DNA of 13,598 nucleotides from SAR116 cluster bacterium (GTDB taxonomy: Bacteria > Pseudomonadota > Alphaproteobacteria > Puniceispirillales > GCA-002684695). Below the pieces are notes generated by a model. That model did no database searches. It worked only from the letters and a program-made list of their open reading frames with translations, and was not told the origin of the DNA. The stretch is from NCBI GenBank assembly GCA_002684695.1, contig NYVQ01000037.1:18477-32074 (forward strand), read 5' to 3'. Positions 6,402 through 13,117 of the stretch are shown here, in pieces (the stretch's first letter is position 1; each line of letters starts with the position of its first letter). The translations under genes were made by a program, and so were the position numbers.

Positions 6402-8684
6402 TTAAAAAGTAGAGCCTAATCTAAACTCAAATTTTTGAAGTTGGTCATATGATTCTTTTTTAATTGCATCCGCCCAAGTAAAAGTTAACGGCCCTATTGG
6501 AGTTTCCCATTGGAAACCATAACCAAATGATATTCTTAGCTCCTTTTGGTCAGTGCTAATTGCATAATTATCTACAGTATCATCAACTCCCCATAAAGAG
6601 CCAAAATCAGTAAAAATTGTCCATTGTATACCAGTTTCACTAGGCAAACCTATTCCAGATCTCAAAGCTACTCTTCCTGCATAATAATTATTTCCACCAA
6701 CAGCAGAAGCAGATGAGTTTTCTTCAGTTCTAGGCCCTATTCCTGATGAGTCAAAACCACGAACTTTTCTACCACCAAGAAAAAACCTATTTGTTTTAGA
6801 AATATTTTCATCTATACCCTTAATGTTTCCATATTCTCCACTAATTCCAACGATCAAATCAACATAATCATATTTATAATAATAACTCCCTCTAAGTACT
6901 GAACTTAAATAATTTATATCGCCACCTAATCCAGCAAATTGCTCTGACAAAGCATAGTAATAACCACTTGCAGGGTTAAACCTATTGTCCCTAGTATCTT
7001 TAGATATTCTATAACCTAGAGAAGATAAAACTTTTCCACCATCAGTTGACAATTTATTATCATTACTATCTAATTTTTCAGTTTCAACATTTTGCAATGT
7101 GTAACTAAAATTATGATAGAAATCGTTGGCAGAGCTAAAACCAGCACTTGAGGAAAAGCCTAATGATTTTGTTCTTTGATCTGCTGAAGTGTCAGTAAGG
7201 GTATTGTTAAATAAATCAAAACTCCCAGTTAAGTTTCTATTAAAAAGATAAGGTTGGGTTAATCCAACAGCAAAGTTTTGCCTCTTATCTGATAGAGATA
7301 AACTAAATTTAGCTCTTTGCCCTCTCCCAAGGAAGTTCTTTTCTGAAATTCCAAACTGAGTGCTAAATTCATCAAAAGTTGAATAAGCAATTCCTAAAGA
7401 AACATCACCTGTGGCCTGCTCCTCAACATCAATATTAAGGTTTGCTTGATTTTGTTTTGAACCAGGTTCTATGTTTACATTAACATTCTTAAAAAAACCC
7501 AAGTTTCTTATATTTTTTTCAGATCTTTTAATTTTAAGCCTATTAAATGGATCGCCTTCAACTAATTGAATCTCTCTTCTAATTACACTATCAAGAGTTC
7601 TTGAATTTCCTGTAATATTTATAAATTCAATATAGTTTTTAGTACCTTGGCTAATATTTAAAATTAAGTCTATAGAAGCATTTTCTTCATCTATGTTGAA
7701 TTCTGGTATAATCTCTGAAAAAGCAAAACCTTTATCAGCTAAAGAAGCATTAATATTAGAAATACCTTTCTCTAATTTCTTTACATTGTACCAATCATAA
7801 TCACTAACTGGAATTAGATTTCTAAAATTAATATTGGGAAGATCCTCTACCTTTGATTGTATTTTAATAGATGAAATTTTATACCTTTTCCCTTCATTTA
7901 ATAAAAAAAGAATTGAAAACCCACTTTTATCAGGCAAAAGATCTCCTTGTTTTTTTAAAACATTAAATTTTATAAAACCTCGAGTAAAATAAAACTCCCT
8001 TAATTTTGAAGCATCAATTTCAAGTCTATCTTCATTGTAATTATCTGAAGTTGTAATAAATCTCCACCAGGCTGTTTGTTTAGATGTAATAATTTCTTTC
8101 AACCTTCTGTCAGAAAAAATATCATTACCGATAAAACTAATATTCCTTATTGTGTAAAGGGGACCTTCATTAATTTCGAAAACAAGATCAACCCTTTTAC
8201 CTTCAAGCTCTACAACTTTTGGAATAATTTTTGTGCCAAATCTTCCTTGAGTTTTATATAGCTCAATAATCTTGGTAATAGCTTCTGATACAAGATTTTT
8301 TGAAAAAATTTGATTCTTTTTTAAACTGATGACATCAGTAAGAATTTCATCTTCAAACCTTTTATTTCCCTCAAAACCAATTAAATTTAAAATTGGGTTT
8401 TCTTCTACTAATATAGTTATTACATTGTTGTCCTCTGAAACCTCTACAGTTTCAAAAAAACCTGTTTTATACAATTCTTTTAGAGCTAGGTTAATATTTT
8501 GAGAAGTGTATTCAGAACCCTCCGAAATAGAAATAAATGCTAATATAGTTTCATTATCAACCCTTAAATTACCCTTAATTATAATTTCAGAAATTTTTTG
8601 GTTAGCCAAAGATATGCTAATATTAATAAAAAATAATATTAAAATGCAAAAAGTAATTCGAATAAATTTCCAAAATAAAAACAT
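6402..8684 (-). CDS. bamA: Outer membrane protein assembly factor BamA (Omp85)
   Basis: Central subunit of the BAM complex, which folds and inserts beta-barrel proteins into the outer membrane. The 760 residues show a signal peptide (about 1-27, ending SISLA/NQK) and five POTRA domains at roughly 30-97, 98-175, 176-264, 267-347 and 350-423. Each begins with a strand such as ISEIIIKGN, LIGFEGNKRF or YIEFINITGN. A 16-strand barrel follows from about 426 to 760. The Omp85 hallmark VRGF is at 641-644 (loop 6), ETPIGPLTFTWA is near 727, and the protein ends in FEFRLGSTF with a terminal Phe, the outer-membrane beta-signal. AGGG 7 nt before the ATG supports the start. The gene has its own consensus promoter in the 45 nt upstream. 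rseP lies upstream and skp downstream, the typical alphaproteobacterial order. Confidence 0.97.
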   Translation of the reverse strand: MFLFWKFIRITFCILILFFINISISLANQKISEIIIKGNLRVDNETILAFISISEGSEYTSQNINLALKELYKTGFFETVEVSEDNNVITILVEENPILNLIGFEGNKRFEDEILTDVISLKKNQIFSKNLVSEAITKIIELYKTQGRFGTKIIPKVVELEGKRVDLVFEINEGPLYTIRNISFIGNDIFSDRRLKEIITSKQTAWWRFITTSDNYNEDRLEIDASKLREFYFTRGFIKFNVLKKQGDLLPDKSGFSILFLLNEGKRYKISSIKIQSKVEDLPNINFRNLIPVSDYDWYNVKKLEKGISNINASLADKGFAFSEIIPEFNIDEENASIDLILNISQGTKNYIEFINITGNSRTLDSVIRREIQLVEGDPFNRLKIKRSEKNIRNLGFFKNVNVNIEPGSKQNQANLNIDVEEQATGDVSLGIAYSTFDEFSTQFGISEKNFLGRGQRAKFSLSLSDKRQNFAVGLTQPYLFNRNLTGSFDLFNNTLTDTSADQRTKSLGFSSSAGFSSANDFYHNFSYTLQNVETEKLDSNDNKLSTDGGKVLSSLGYRISKDTRDNRFNPASGYYYALSEQFAGLGGDINYLSSVLRGSYYYKYDYVDLIVGISGEYGNIKGIDENISKTNRFFLGGRKVRGFDSSGIGPRTEENSSASAVGGNNYYAGRVALRSGIGLPSETGIQWTIFTDFGSLWGVDDTVDNYAISTDQKELRISFGYGFQWETPIGPLTFTWADAIKKESYDQLQKFEFRLGSTF

Positions 8685-8703
8685 ATCAACACCCTAGTAT
8701 TGG

Positions 8704-8733
8704 ATTATAAATCTTAAAATAAGCAATTGTCAA
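8704..8733 (-). promoter_or_regulatory. Consensus sigma-70 promoter for bamA and downstream genes
   Basis: On the minus strand, TTGACA (8733-8728) and TATAAT (8709-8704) are both perfect consensus hexamers separated by 18 nt. A T-tract lies just upstream of the -35. The predicted start of transcription is near 8698-8697, giving a leader of only about 13-14 nt that still contains the AGGG Shine-Dalgarno (8695-8692). The -35 overlaps the TGA stop of rseP (8732-8730), so the promoter fills essentially the whole rseP-bamA gap. Inference: bamA-skp-lpxD-fabZ-lpxA-lpxI-lpxB can be transcribed independently of the upstream genes. No experimental support is available here. Confidence 0.75.
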
Positions 8734-9806
8734 AAAAACCGAGCTATATCATTAATCGTTATCATAAGCATTAAAGCTAAAAGTAGGCTAATGCCACCTT
8801 TCATTAATAGGTTTTGAAAATAAATAGGCAATGGTTTCCCAAAAAAAATTTCAATTATATATAAAACTATGTGGCCTCCATCTAAAGCCGGTATAGGTAG
8901 AAGATTAACTAAACCTAGGTTTAAAGAAATTAGAGCTCCAAAAAAAATTAAAGGCACAATACCTGACACAAGTGCTTGACCGGACAATTCAGCTATTCTG
9001 ACAGGGCCGCCTATCTCTCCCTTTTGAACATTCCCAGACAATAATTTAATTATTCCCCTTATCATTGATTGGGTAATAAATACTGTATCAATGAAACTAT
9101 TATATAATGATTCTGAAAAACCAAACGTTTTGAGAAATCCTGAATTTGAAATTATACCAACTTTGCCAATATAAATTTTTAATTCGTCTGACCATTTAGA
9201 TTCTGGCTTTATATTTAGTTGTATTAAATTTTTATCTCTTATAATTCCAAATACTAATTCTACTTCAGGACTTTCAAAAATAATTTGTCTAATTTCTTCA
9301 AAATTTTTTACTTTTATATTGTTTATTGAAATAATCTTATCATTGGGTAAAATTCCTGATTGTTCAGCCGGTGAGCCTTTAATTACATCATTAACGACAT
9401 TAGTTACTTCGATTTTTCCAAAAAAGAAATAAATACCAGCAATTAACACTACTGTTAAAAAGAAATTAAATAAAGGTCCCGCAAATACAATTAATAATCT
9501 TTGCAATGGACTAGCATACTCAAATGAGCCTTTTTTAACTTCAGGCCTGGGTGTTTCTGGATTTATGTTAAGTTCTCCACGCATCTTTACAAAACCACCA
9601 ATTGGAATTGCAGCAATCTGCCATTTTGTATCCCTTTTATCATTAAAAGAATAAAGTACTGGACCAAAACCAATTGAAAATATGTCCACATGCACACCAA
9701 AAATTCTGGCAAACATAAAATGACCCAATTCATGAATAAAAACAATTGGGGTAAGTATTAACAAAAAAGCTAAAAGAGACTGAAAAAAAGTTAAATCTAT
9801 ATTCAT
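8730..9806 (-). CDS. rseP: Site-2 intramembrane zinc metalloprotease RseP (M50 family)
   Basis: Inner-membrane site-2 protease that cleaves membrane-spanning anti-sigma factors and leftover signal peptides; the Caulobacter counterpart is MmpA. The zinc motif HELGH is at 25-29 in the first membrane helix, followed by FGVHVDIFSIGFGP (36-49). The third ligand lies in NLLPIPALDGG (301-311), Asp309. A single PDZ domain spans about 137-200 (VVNDVIKGSPAEQSGILPND is its start). Membrane segments appear near 8-30, 104-129, 284-306 and 332-352. At 358 residues with one PDZ it is shorter than the two-PDZ, 450-residue E. coli protein, as usual for alphaproteobacteria. It starts 1 nt after the dxr stop with no clear Shine-Dalgarno, so coupling is likely. 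Its substrate cannot be read from the window. Confidence 0.94.
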   Translation of the reverse strand: MNIDLTFFQSLLAFLLILTPIVFIHELGHFMFARIFGVHVDIFSIGFGPVLYSFNDKRDTKWQIAAIPIGGFVKMRGELNINPETPRPEVKKGSFEYASPLQRLLIVFAGPLFNFFLTVVLIAGIYFFFGKIEVTNVVNDVIKGSPAEQSGILPNDKIISINNIKVKNFEEIRQIIFESPEVELVFGIIRDKNLIQLNIKPESKWSDELKIYIGKVGIISNSGFLKTFGFSESLYNSFIDTVFITQSMIRGIIKLLSGNVQKGEIGGPVRIAELSGQALVSGIVPLIFFGALISLNLGLVNLLPIPALDGGHIVLYIIEIFFGKPLPIYFQNLLMKGGISLLLALMLMITINDIARFF

Positions 9807-9807
9807 A

Positions 9808-10956
9808 TCAAGTTATTTTATTTACTTCATTTTCAGAGAGCTCTCTTGCCAATTTATCATATTTGAAAACTTCTTCAATAGAATTTGGGTTACCTTTTGA
9901 AGATAAGTTAGTTACTTTTTCTACAATAGAAAAAATATCAGTAAACTTTATCTTTTCATCAAGAAAACTCTTCACTGCAACCTCATTAGAGGCATTAAAA
10001 TAATTAGTTGCAATAAACCCTTTTTCTAAAGCAATCCTTGCAATTCTAATAGAAGGAAAGATTTCCTCATTTAAATTATAAAAGTTTAATGAAGAAATGC
10101 TTTTTTGTTTAACAAAATGTTTAGAAATTTTAGGAAAATACAAAGCATTAAAAATTGGTATCTTCATATCTGGTTGTGACATGTAAGTAATAATCCCCCC
10201 ATCAATTAGAGTTACCAACCCATGCATAATTGATTCTGGATGCACTAGAACATCAATTTTATTTGATGGCAAAGAAAATAAAATTGATGCTTCAATAACT
10301 TCTAATCCTTTATTCATTAAAGTTGCACTGTCAATTGTATTTTTTGGACCCATTTCCCAAGTTGGGTGCTTAAGGGCATCTGTCTGCTTCCTAAGCCTTA
10401 ACATTTCGAAGTTATCTTTTCGAAAAGGCCCACCTGATGCTGTAATAGTTATTCTTTCTATTTCTTCTAAATGATAGTTTTTTAAAATTTGAGAAAGTGC
10501 ATTATGCTCAGAATCTACTGGTATTAGTCTAGAACCATATTTTTTAACTTGTTCAATAAGAAGGTTCCCACCTGCTACAATTGACTCTTTATTTGCAATA
10601 GCAATATCTTTCCCTTTCTTGACAGCGATAAATGTTGGTTGAAGTCCAGCAAAACCAGAGATGCCATTTATGAGAAGGTCATAATCTATATTAAGAAAAT
10701 CAGAAAATGAATCACTGCCAAAGAATAGTTTTGAGCCCTTATTAAAACCAAGCTTATTTATTTTTTTTTCTAATTTAAGATCAGTAAAAATTATATTTTT
10801 TGGTTCAAAGTATTTAGAAATCTCAACCATCCTACTTTGATTTTGATGAGAAGAAATGCCAACAACTTCGAAATCATTTTTAAAATGCTTGATAATTTCT
10901 AATGTTGACTGCCCAATTGAACCTGTGGCACCTAAAATTATGATTTTTTTCTTCAT
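9808..10956 (-). CDS. dxr: 1-deoxy-D-xylulose-5-phosphate reductoisomerase
   Basis: Second step of the MEP pathway: rearranges and reduces DXP to 2-C-methyl-D-erythritol 4-phosphate with NADPH and a divalent metal, in the cytosol. The 382 residues carry the NADPH-binding GATGSIGQSTLEII (9-22) and AIANKESIVAGG (119-130). Metal ligands are in PVDSEHNALSQ: Asp148 and Glu150 (E. coli Asp150, Glu152), with Glu219 (E. coli Glu231) in NKGLEVIEA. ASGGPFR is at 173-179, and the active-site loop KHPTWEMGPKNTIDSATLMN at 196-215 holds His197 and Trp200. HPESIMHG follows at 239-246. All known catalytic residues are conserved. It starts 11 nt after the cdsA stop without a clear Shine-Dalgarno. The pathway product feeds undecaprenyl phosphate synthesis, but the usual neighbour uppS is missing here. 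Confidence 0.96.
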   Translation of the reverse strand: MKKKIIILGATGSIGQSTLEIIKHFKNDFEVVGISSHQNQSRMVEISKYFEPKNIIFTDLKLEKKINKLGFNKGSKLFFGSDSFSDFLNIDYDLLINGISGFAGLQPTFIAVKKGKDIAIANKESIVAGGNLLIEQVKKYGSRLIPVDSEHNALSQILKNYHLEEIERITITASGGPFRKDNFEMLRLRKQTDALKHPTWEMGPKNTIDSATLMNKGLEVIEASILFSLPSNKIDVLVHPESIMHGLVTLIDGGIITYMSQPDMKIPIFNALYFPKISKHFVKQKSISSLNFYNLNEEIFPSIRIARIALEKGFIATNYFNASNEVAVKSFLDEKIKFTDIFSIVEKVTNLSSKGNPNSIEEVFKYDKLARELSENEVNKIT

Positions 10957-10967
10957 AGAATTTTCAT

Positions 10968-11741
10968 TTAAATTAAATTAAAATAAATGGGAATGACTAT
11001 AAAGATTGAACTCATTAACAAACTGTCAAACCGATCGAGAAACCCTCCATGACCTGGGATGAGAGAACCACTGTCCTTAACATTATTCTTCCTCTTATAC
11101 ATTGATTCAACTAAATCTCCAATTTGACCAAACAAAGATATAAATAGCCCTATAAAAATATTAATAGTTAATTCAGCACTAAATTCAAGATACGTTGCAA
11201 CTAAAATAGCTATTAAGATAGCACTTATTGAACCAGAATAAGTTTTATTAGGACTTATTTTGGGAAATATTTTTGGACCTTTTAGAATGCTACCACCGAT
11301 GTATGCCCCAACATCAGAAACTGAATTAACAATTATGAGGAAAAGTAAAATCAGTGAACTATACTCAAATAATATTAACAATATGTAACTAGATAAAAAA
11401 ATTATATGGATTAAAAAAAATGAGAATAACTTTTTTCTAAAAATCAAAAATATAGTAAAAATTAAAACTAATAAAAATAAATAATTATAAACTTCAGGCA
11501 AAAAATTATTAATTTTTAAAATTAAAAAAGCACTTACAACAGTAGTTACAAATATATTAGTTGTTAAAATCTTACTTTTAGATAACGAAAATTTTGATAA
11601 CTTAATTGTCTCAACATATAATCCAATGCTTATTAAAAAAATAATTATATAAAAAATTGGACTTTCCAGCCAAATTAAAAACAATATTGGCAGCATCATC
11701 AAAATTGATAAAGAGCGAATTATTAAATTTCTATAATTAAT
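10968..11741 (-). CDS. cdsA: Phosphatidate cytidylyltransferase (CDP-diglyceride synthase), apparent ATT start
   Basis: Integral membrane enzyme making CDP-diacylglycerol from phosphatidic acid and CTP, the branch point to all phospholipids. About eight hydrophobic segments are visible. The CDP-diglyceride synthase signature is complete near the C-terminus (about 213-239): SMYKRK, VKDSGSLIPGHGG, then FLDRFD. SPNKTYSG (about 163-170) and SDVGAYIGG precede it. The first usable canonical start is TTG at 11702, but the frame continues upstream as INYRNLIIRSLSI, which matches the conserved N-terminal R-x-x-S-A-hydrophobic-P helix of the family. In that extension there is no ATG, GTG or TTG before the in-frame TGA (11747-11745). 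ATT at 11741 lies 8 nt after AGGA, so I start there, giving 257 residues. The alternative is an ATG at 11748 followed by a 1-nt indel. Family call is firm; start is tentative. Confidence 0.9.
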   Translation of the reverse strand: MNYRNLIIRSLSILMMLPILFLIWLESPIFYIIIFLISIGLYVETIKLSKFSLSKSKILTTNIFVTTVVSAFLILKINNFLPEVYNYLFLLVLIFTIFLIFRKKLFSFFLIHIIFLSSYILLILFEYSSLILLFLIIVNSVSDVGAYIGGSILKGPKIFPKISPNKTYSGSISAILIAILVATYLEFSAELTINIFIGLFISLFGQIGDLVESMYKRKNNVKDSGSLIPGHGGFLDRFDSLLMSSIFIVIPIYFNLI

Positions 11742-11749
11742 ACTTCATA

Positions 11750-11753
11750 TCCT
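11750..11753 (-). promoter_or_regulatory. Shine-Dalgarno AGGA supporting an ATT start of cdsA
   Basis: Minus-strand AGGA at 11753-11750 is followed by 8 nt and then ATT (11741-11739). This is ideal spacing for the ATT but only 1 nt from the out-of-frame ATG at 11748. The conventional TTG candidate at 11702 has no purine-rich site in the preceding 15 nt. This site is the main sequence argument for placing the cdsA start at ATT. Confidence 0.5.
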
Positions 11754-11766
11754 ATTGATTTTAGAA

Positions 11767-12321
11767 TTATACACTTTTAATATCTTGTTCTTTTTGAGCA
11801 AGCATATTATCAATTTCTTTAACAAATTCATCAGTGATATTTTGAATTTTGTTTTCAGAATCTCTTTTTTCATCTTCACTAATAGAGCTATCCTTTTCTA
11901 ATTTTCTAATATTTTCAATAATATCACGTCTAACATTTCTTATAGATACTTTAGCTTGCTCTGAATATTTTCCTGCAACTTTAACTAACTCTATTCTTCT
12001 TTCCTCTGATAACTCTGGGATAGGTATCCTAATTGTACTACCCTCTGTTTGAGGATTTAAGCCTAAATCAGATTCTCTTATTGATTTTTCAATTCCAGTC
12101 ACCATAGTTTGATCCCAAACTTGAATTAAAATCAATCGAGCTTCCGGAGTGCTTAAAGAAGCCACTTGATTAATAGGCATTTTACTTCCATACGCATCAA
12201 CTTTAAGTGTGTCGAGTAAAGCAGTAGAGGCTCTTCCTGTCCTTAAGCCTATAAATTCGTCCTTTAGAGAATTTATTGCTCCACTCATTCTTCTTCTCAA
12301 ATCATTTTCATCAAATGCCAT
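11767..12321 (-). CDS. frr: Ribosome recycling factor
   Basis: Splits post-termination ribosomes together with EF-G. The protein is the two-domain RRF: a long charged three-helix bundle plus a small domain. Motifs include RTGRAS in the N-terminal helix region, a DAYGS segment, an INQVASLSTPEARLILIQVW stretch (family form: 'L.Q.A.I..pe.r.l.i..wd'), LGLNPQTEGSTIRIPIPELS, then EERRIELVK with KVSIRNVRRD. An ATG 12 nt further upstream (12333) would add MEIG. I prefer ATG 12321 because GGAG (12331-12328) sits 6 nt before it, whereas the upstream ATG overlaps that GGAG and has no site of its own. The result is 184 residues, the family norm. It follows pyrH closely, as in most proteobacteria. Downstream, where uppS is expected, there are 25 nt up to the proposed ATT start of cdsA. 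Confidence 0.94.
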   Translation of the reverse strand: MAFDENDLRRRMSGAINSLKDEFIGLRTGRASTALLDTLKVDAYGSKMPINQVASLSTPEARLILIQVWDQTMVTGIEKSIRESDLGLNPQTEGSTIRIPIPELSEERRIELVKVAGKYSEQAKVSIRNVRRDIIENIRKLEKDSSISEDEKRDSENKIQNITDEFVKEIDNMLAQKEQDIKSV

Positions 12322-12327
12322 TCCAAT

Positions 12328-12331
12328 CTCC
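12328..12331 (-). promoter_or_regulatory. Shine-Dalgarno GGAG that decides the frr start
   Basis: Minus-strand GGAG lies 6 nt before ATG 12321 and overlaps the G of the upstream ATG (12333-12331). This favours the 184-residue RRF over the 188-residue version. Confidence 0.6.
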
Positions 12332-12335
12332 ATAT

Positions 12336-13046
12336 TTACTTAATAATTGTAAATTTTCCTTTTCCAGCAACAACTTGTGAAAATGCTCCTCTTTCATGAA
12401 TTGAAAAAACAATTACAGGAACATTGTTTTCCCTGGCCAGGGATATGGCTGCAGCATCCATGACTTTTAGATCTTTACCAAGAACATCCATATATTTTAG
12501 TTCATCATATCTTATAGCATTAATATTCTTTTTAGGGTCCTCAGAATAAACACCATCGACATTTGTTGCTTTAAACATAGCATTACATTTCATTTCTGAA
12601 GCTCTCAATGCGGCAGCTGTGTCAGTTGTAAAATATGGGTTTCCTGTACCTGCAGCAAAAATTATCACCCTACCTTTTTCAATATGCCTTTCAGCTCTCC
12701 TCCTAATATACGTTTCACAAACTGAGGAAATAGGTAAAGCTGATTGAACTCTGGTATTGATACCAATTAATTCTAGAGCATTCTGTATGGCTAAAGCATT
12801 CATTACCGTAGCCAACATTCCCATGTAGTCACCAGTAGTTCTCTCTATTCCAGCCTCCTCAGCAGAAATTCCTCTAAAAATATTTCCACCACCAACCACT
12901 AGACAAACTTCTACACCTAATCTAACTACGGTTTCTATTTCTTCAGTAATCCTTGAAACTGTCGATGGATCAATCCCGAATGATTGATCGCCCATTAAAG
13001 CTTCACCAGAAATTTTGAGCAAAACTCTTTTATATTTTAATTTCAT
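12336..13046 (-). CDS. pyrH: Uridylate (UMP) kinase
   Basis: Phosphorylates UMP to UDP with ATP. It is a bacterial-specific hexameric member of the amino acid kinase family, and supplies UDP for the UDP-GlcNAc used by the lipid A enzymes downstream. The 236 residues match the family length. Motifs are LLKISGEALMG (9-19), VVGGGNIFRGISAEEAGIER (50-69), DYMGMLATVMNALA (73-86), AAGTGNPYFTTDTAAALRA (131-149, UMP-binding) and FKATNVDGVYSEDP (158-171). The ATG at 13046 follows a purine-poor leader (AAGCATGATTT) with no good Shine-Dalgarno; no better start is visible. It is separated from tsf by 71 nt and from the annotated frr start by 14 nt, and tsf-pyrH-frr is a near-universal bacterial order. Confidence 0.97.
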   Translation of the reverse strand: MKLKYKRVLLKISGEALMGDQSFGIDPSTVSRITEEIETVVRLGVEVCLVVGGGNIFRGISAEEAGIERTTGDYMGMLATVMNALAIQNALELIGINTRVQSALPISSVCETYIRRRAERHIEKGRVIIFAAGTGNPYFTTDTAAALRASEMKCNAMFKATNVDGVYSEDPKKNINAIRYDELKYMDVLGKDLKVMDAAAISLARENNVPVIVFSIHERGAFSQVVAGKGKFTIIK

Positions 13047-13117
13047 AAATCATGCTTTATAATTTTTATCGATAATATGATAAACTTTTAATAATTTATA
13101 TATTAAAATAAAATTAA
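13047..13117 (-). other. tsf-pyrH intergenic spacer, no confident signal
   Basis: This 71-nt, extremely AT-rich spacer is the longest gap in the window. I see no GC-rich hairpin with a U-tract and no convincing -35/-10 pair. It contains a perfect 10-bp palindrome, TTATCGATAA (13066-13075), and a nearby GATAATATGATAAA stretch on the plus strand. It may hold a weak promoter, an RNA-processing site or nothing functional. Confidence 0.3.

Noticed and set aside
8076..8261. 61-codon plus-strand open frame opposite bamA
   Set aside because: It is antisense to the POTRA-coding part of bamA, with no family resemblance and no start signal.
8506..8697. 63-codon plus-strand open frame opposite the bamA 5' end and promoter
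   Set aside because: It is antisense to the bamA signal peptide and POTRA1; its composition simply mirrors the hydrophobic signal sequence.
11737..11748. Tiny ATG-AAG-TAT-TAA leader-like peptide in front of cdsA
   Set aside because: A 3-codon frame is expected by chance in AT-rich DNA. The more economical readings are an ATT start or a 1-nt indel in cdsA.
11849..12052. 67-codon plus-strand open frame opposite frr
   Set aside because: It is antisense to conserved RRF codons, and its Ser/Leu/Ile-rich translation is typical of the complement of a charged helical protein.
13066..13075. Palindrome TTATCGATAA in the tsf-pyrH spacer as an operator
   Set aside because: One short palindrome in very AT-rich DNA, without a second copy or an aligned promoter, is not enough to claim a binding site.
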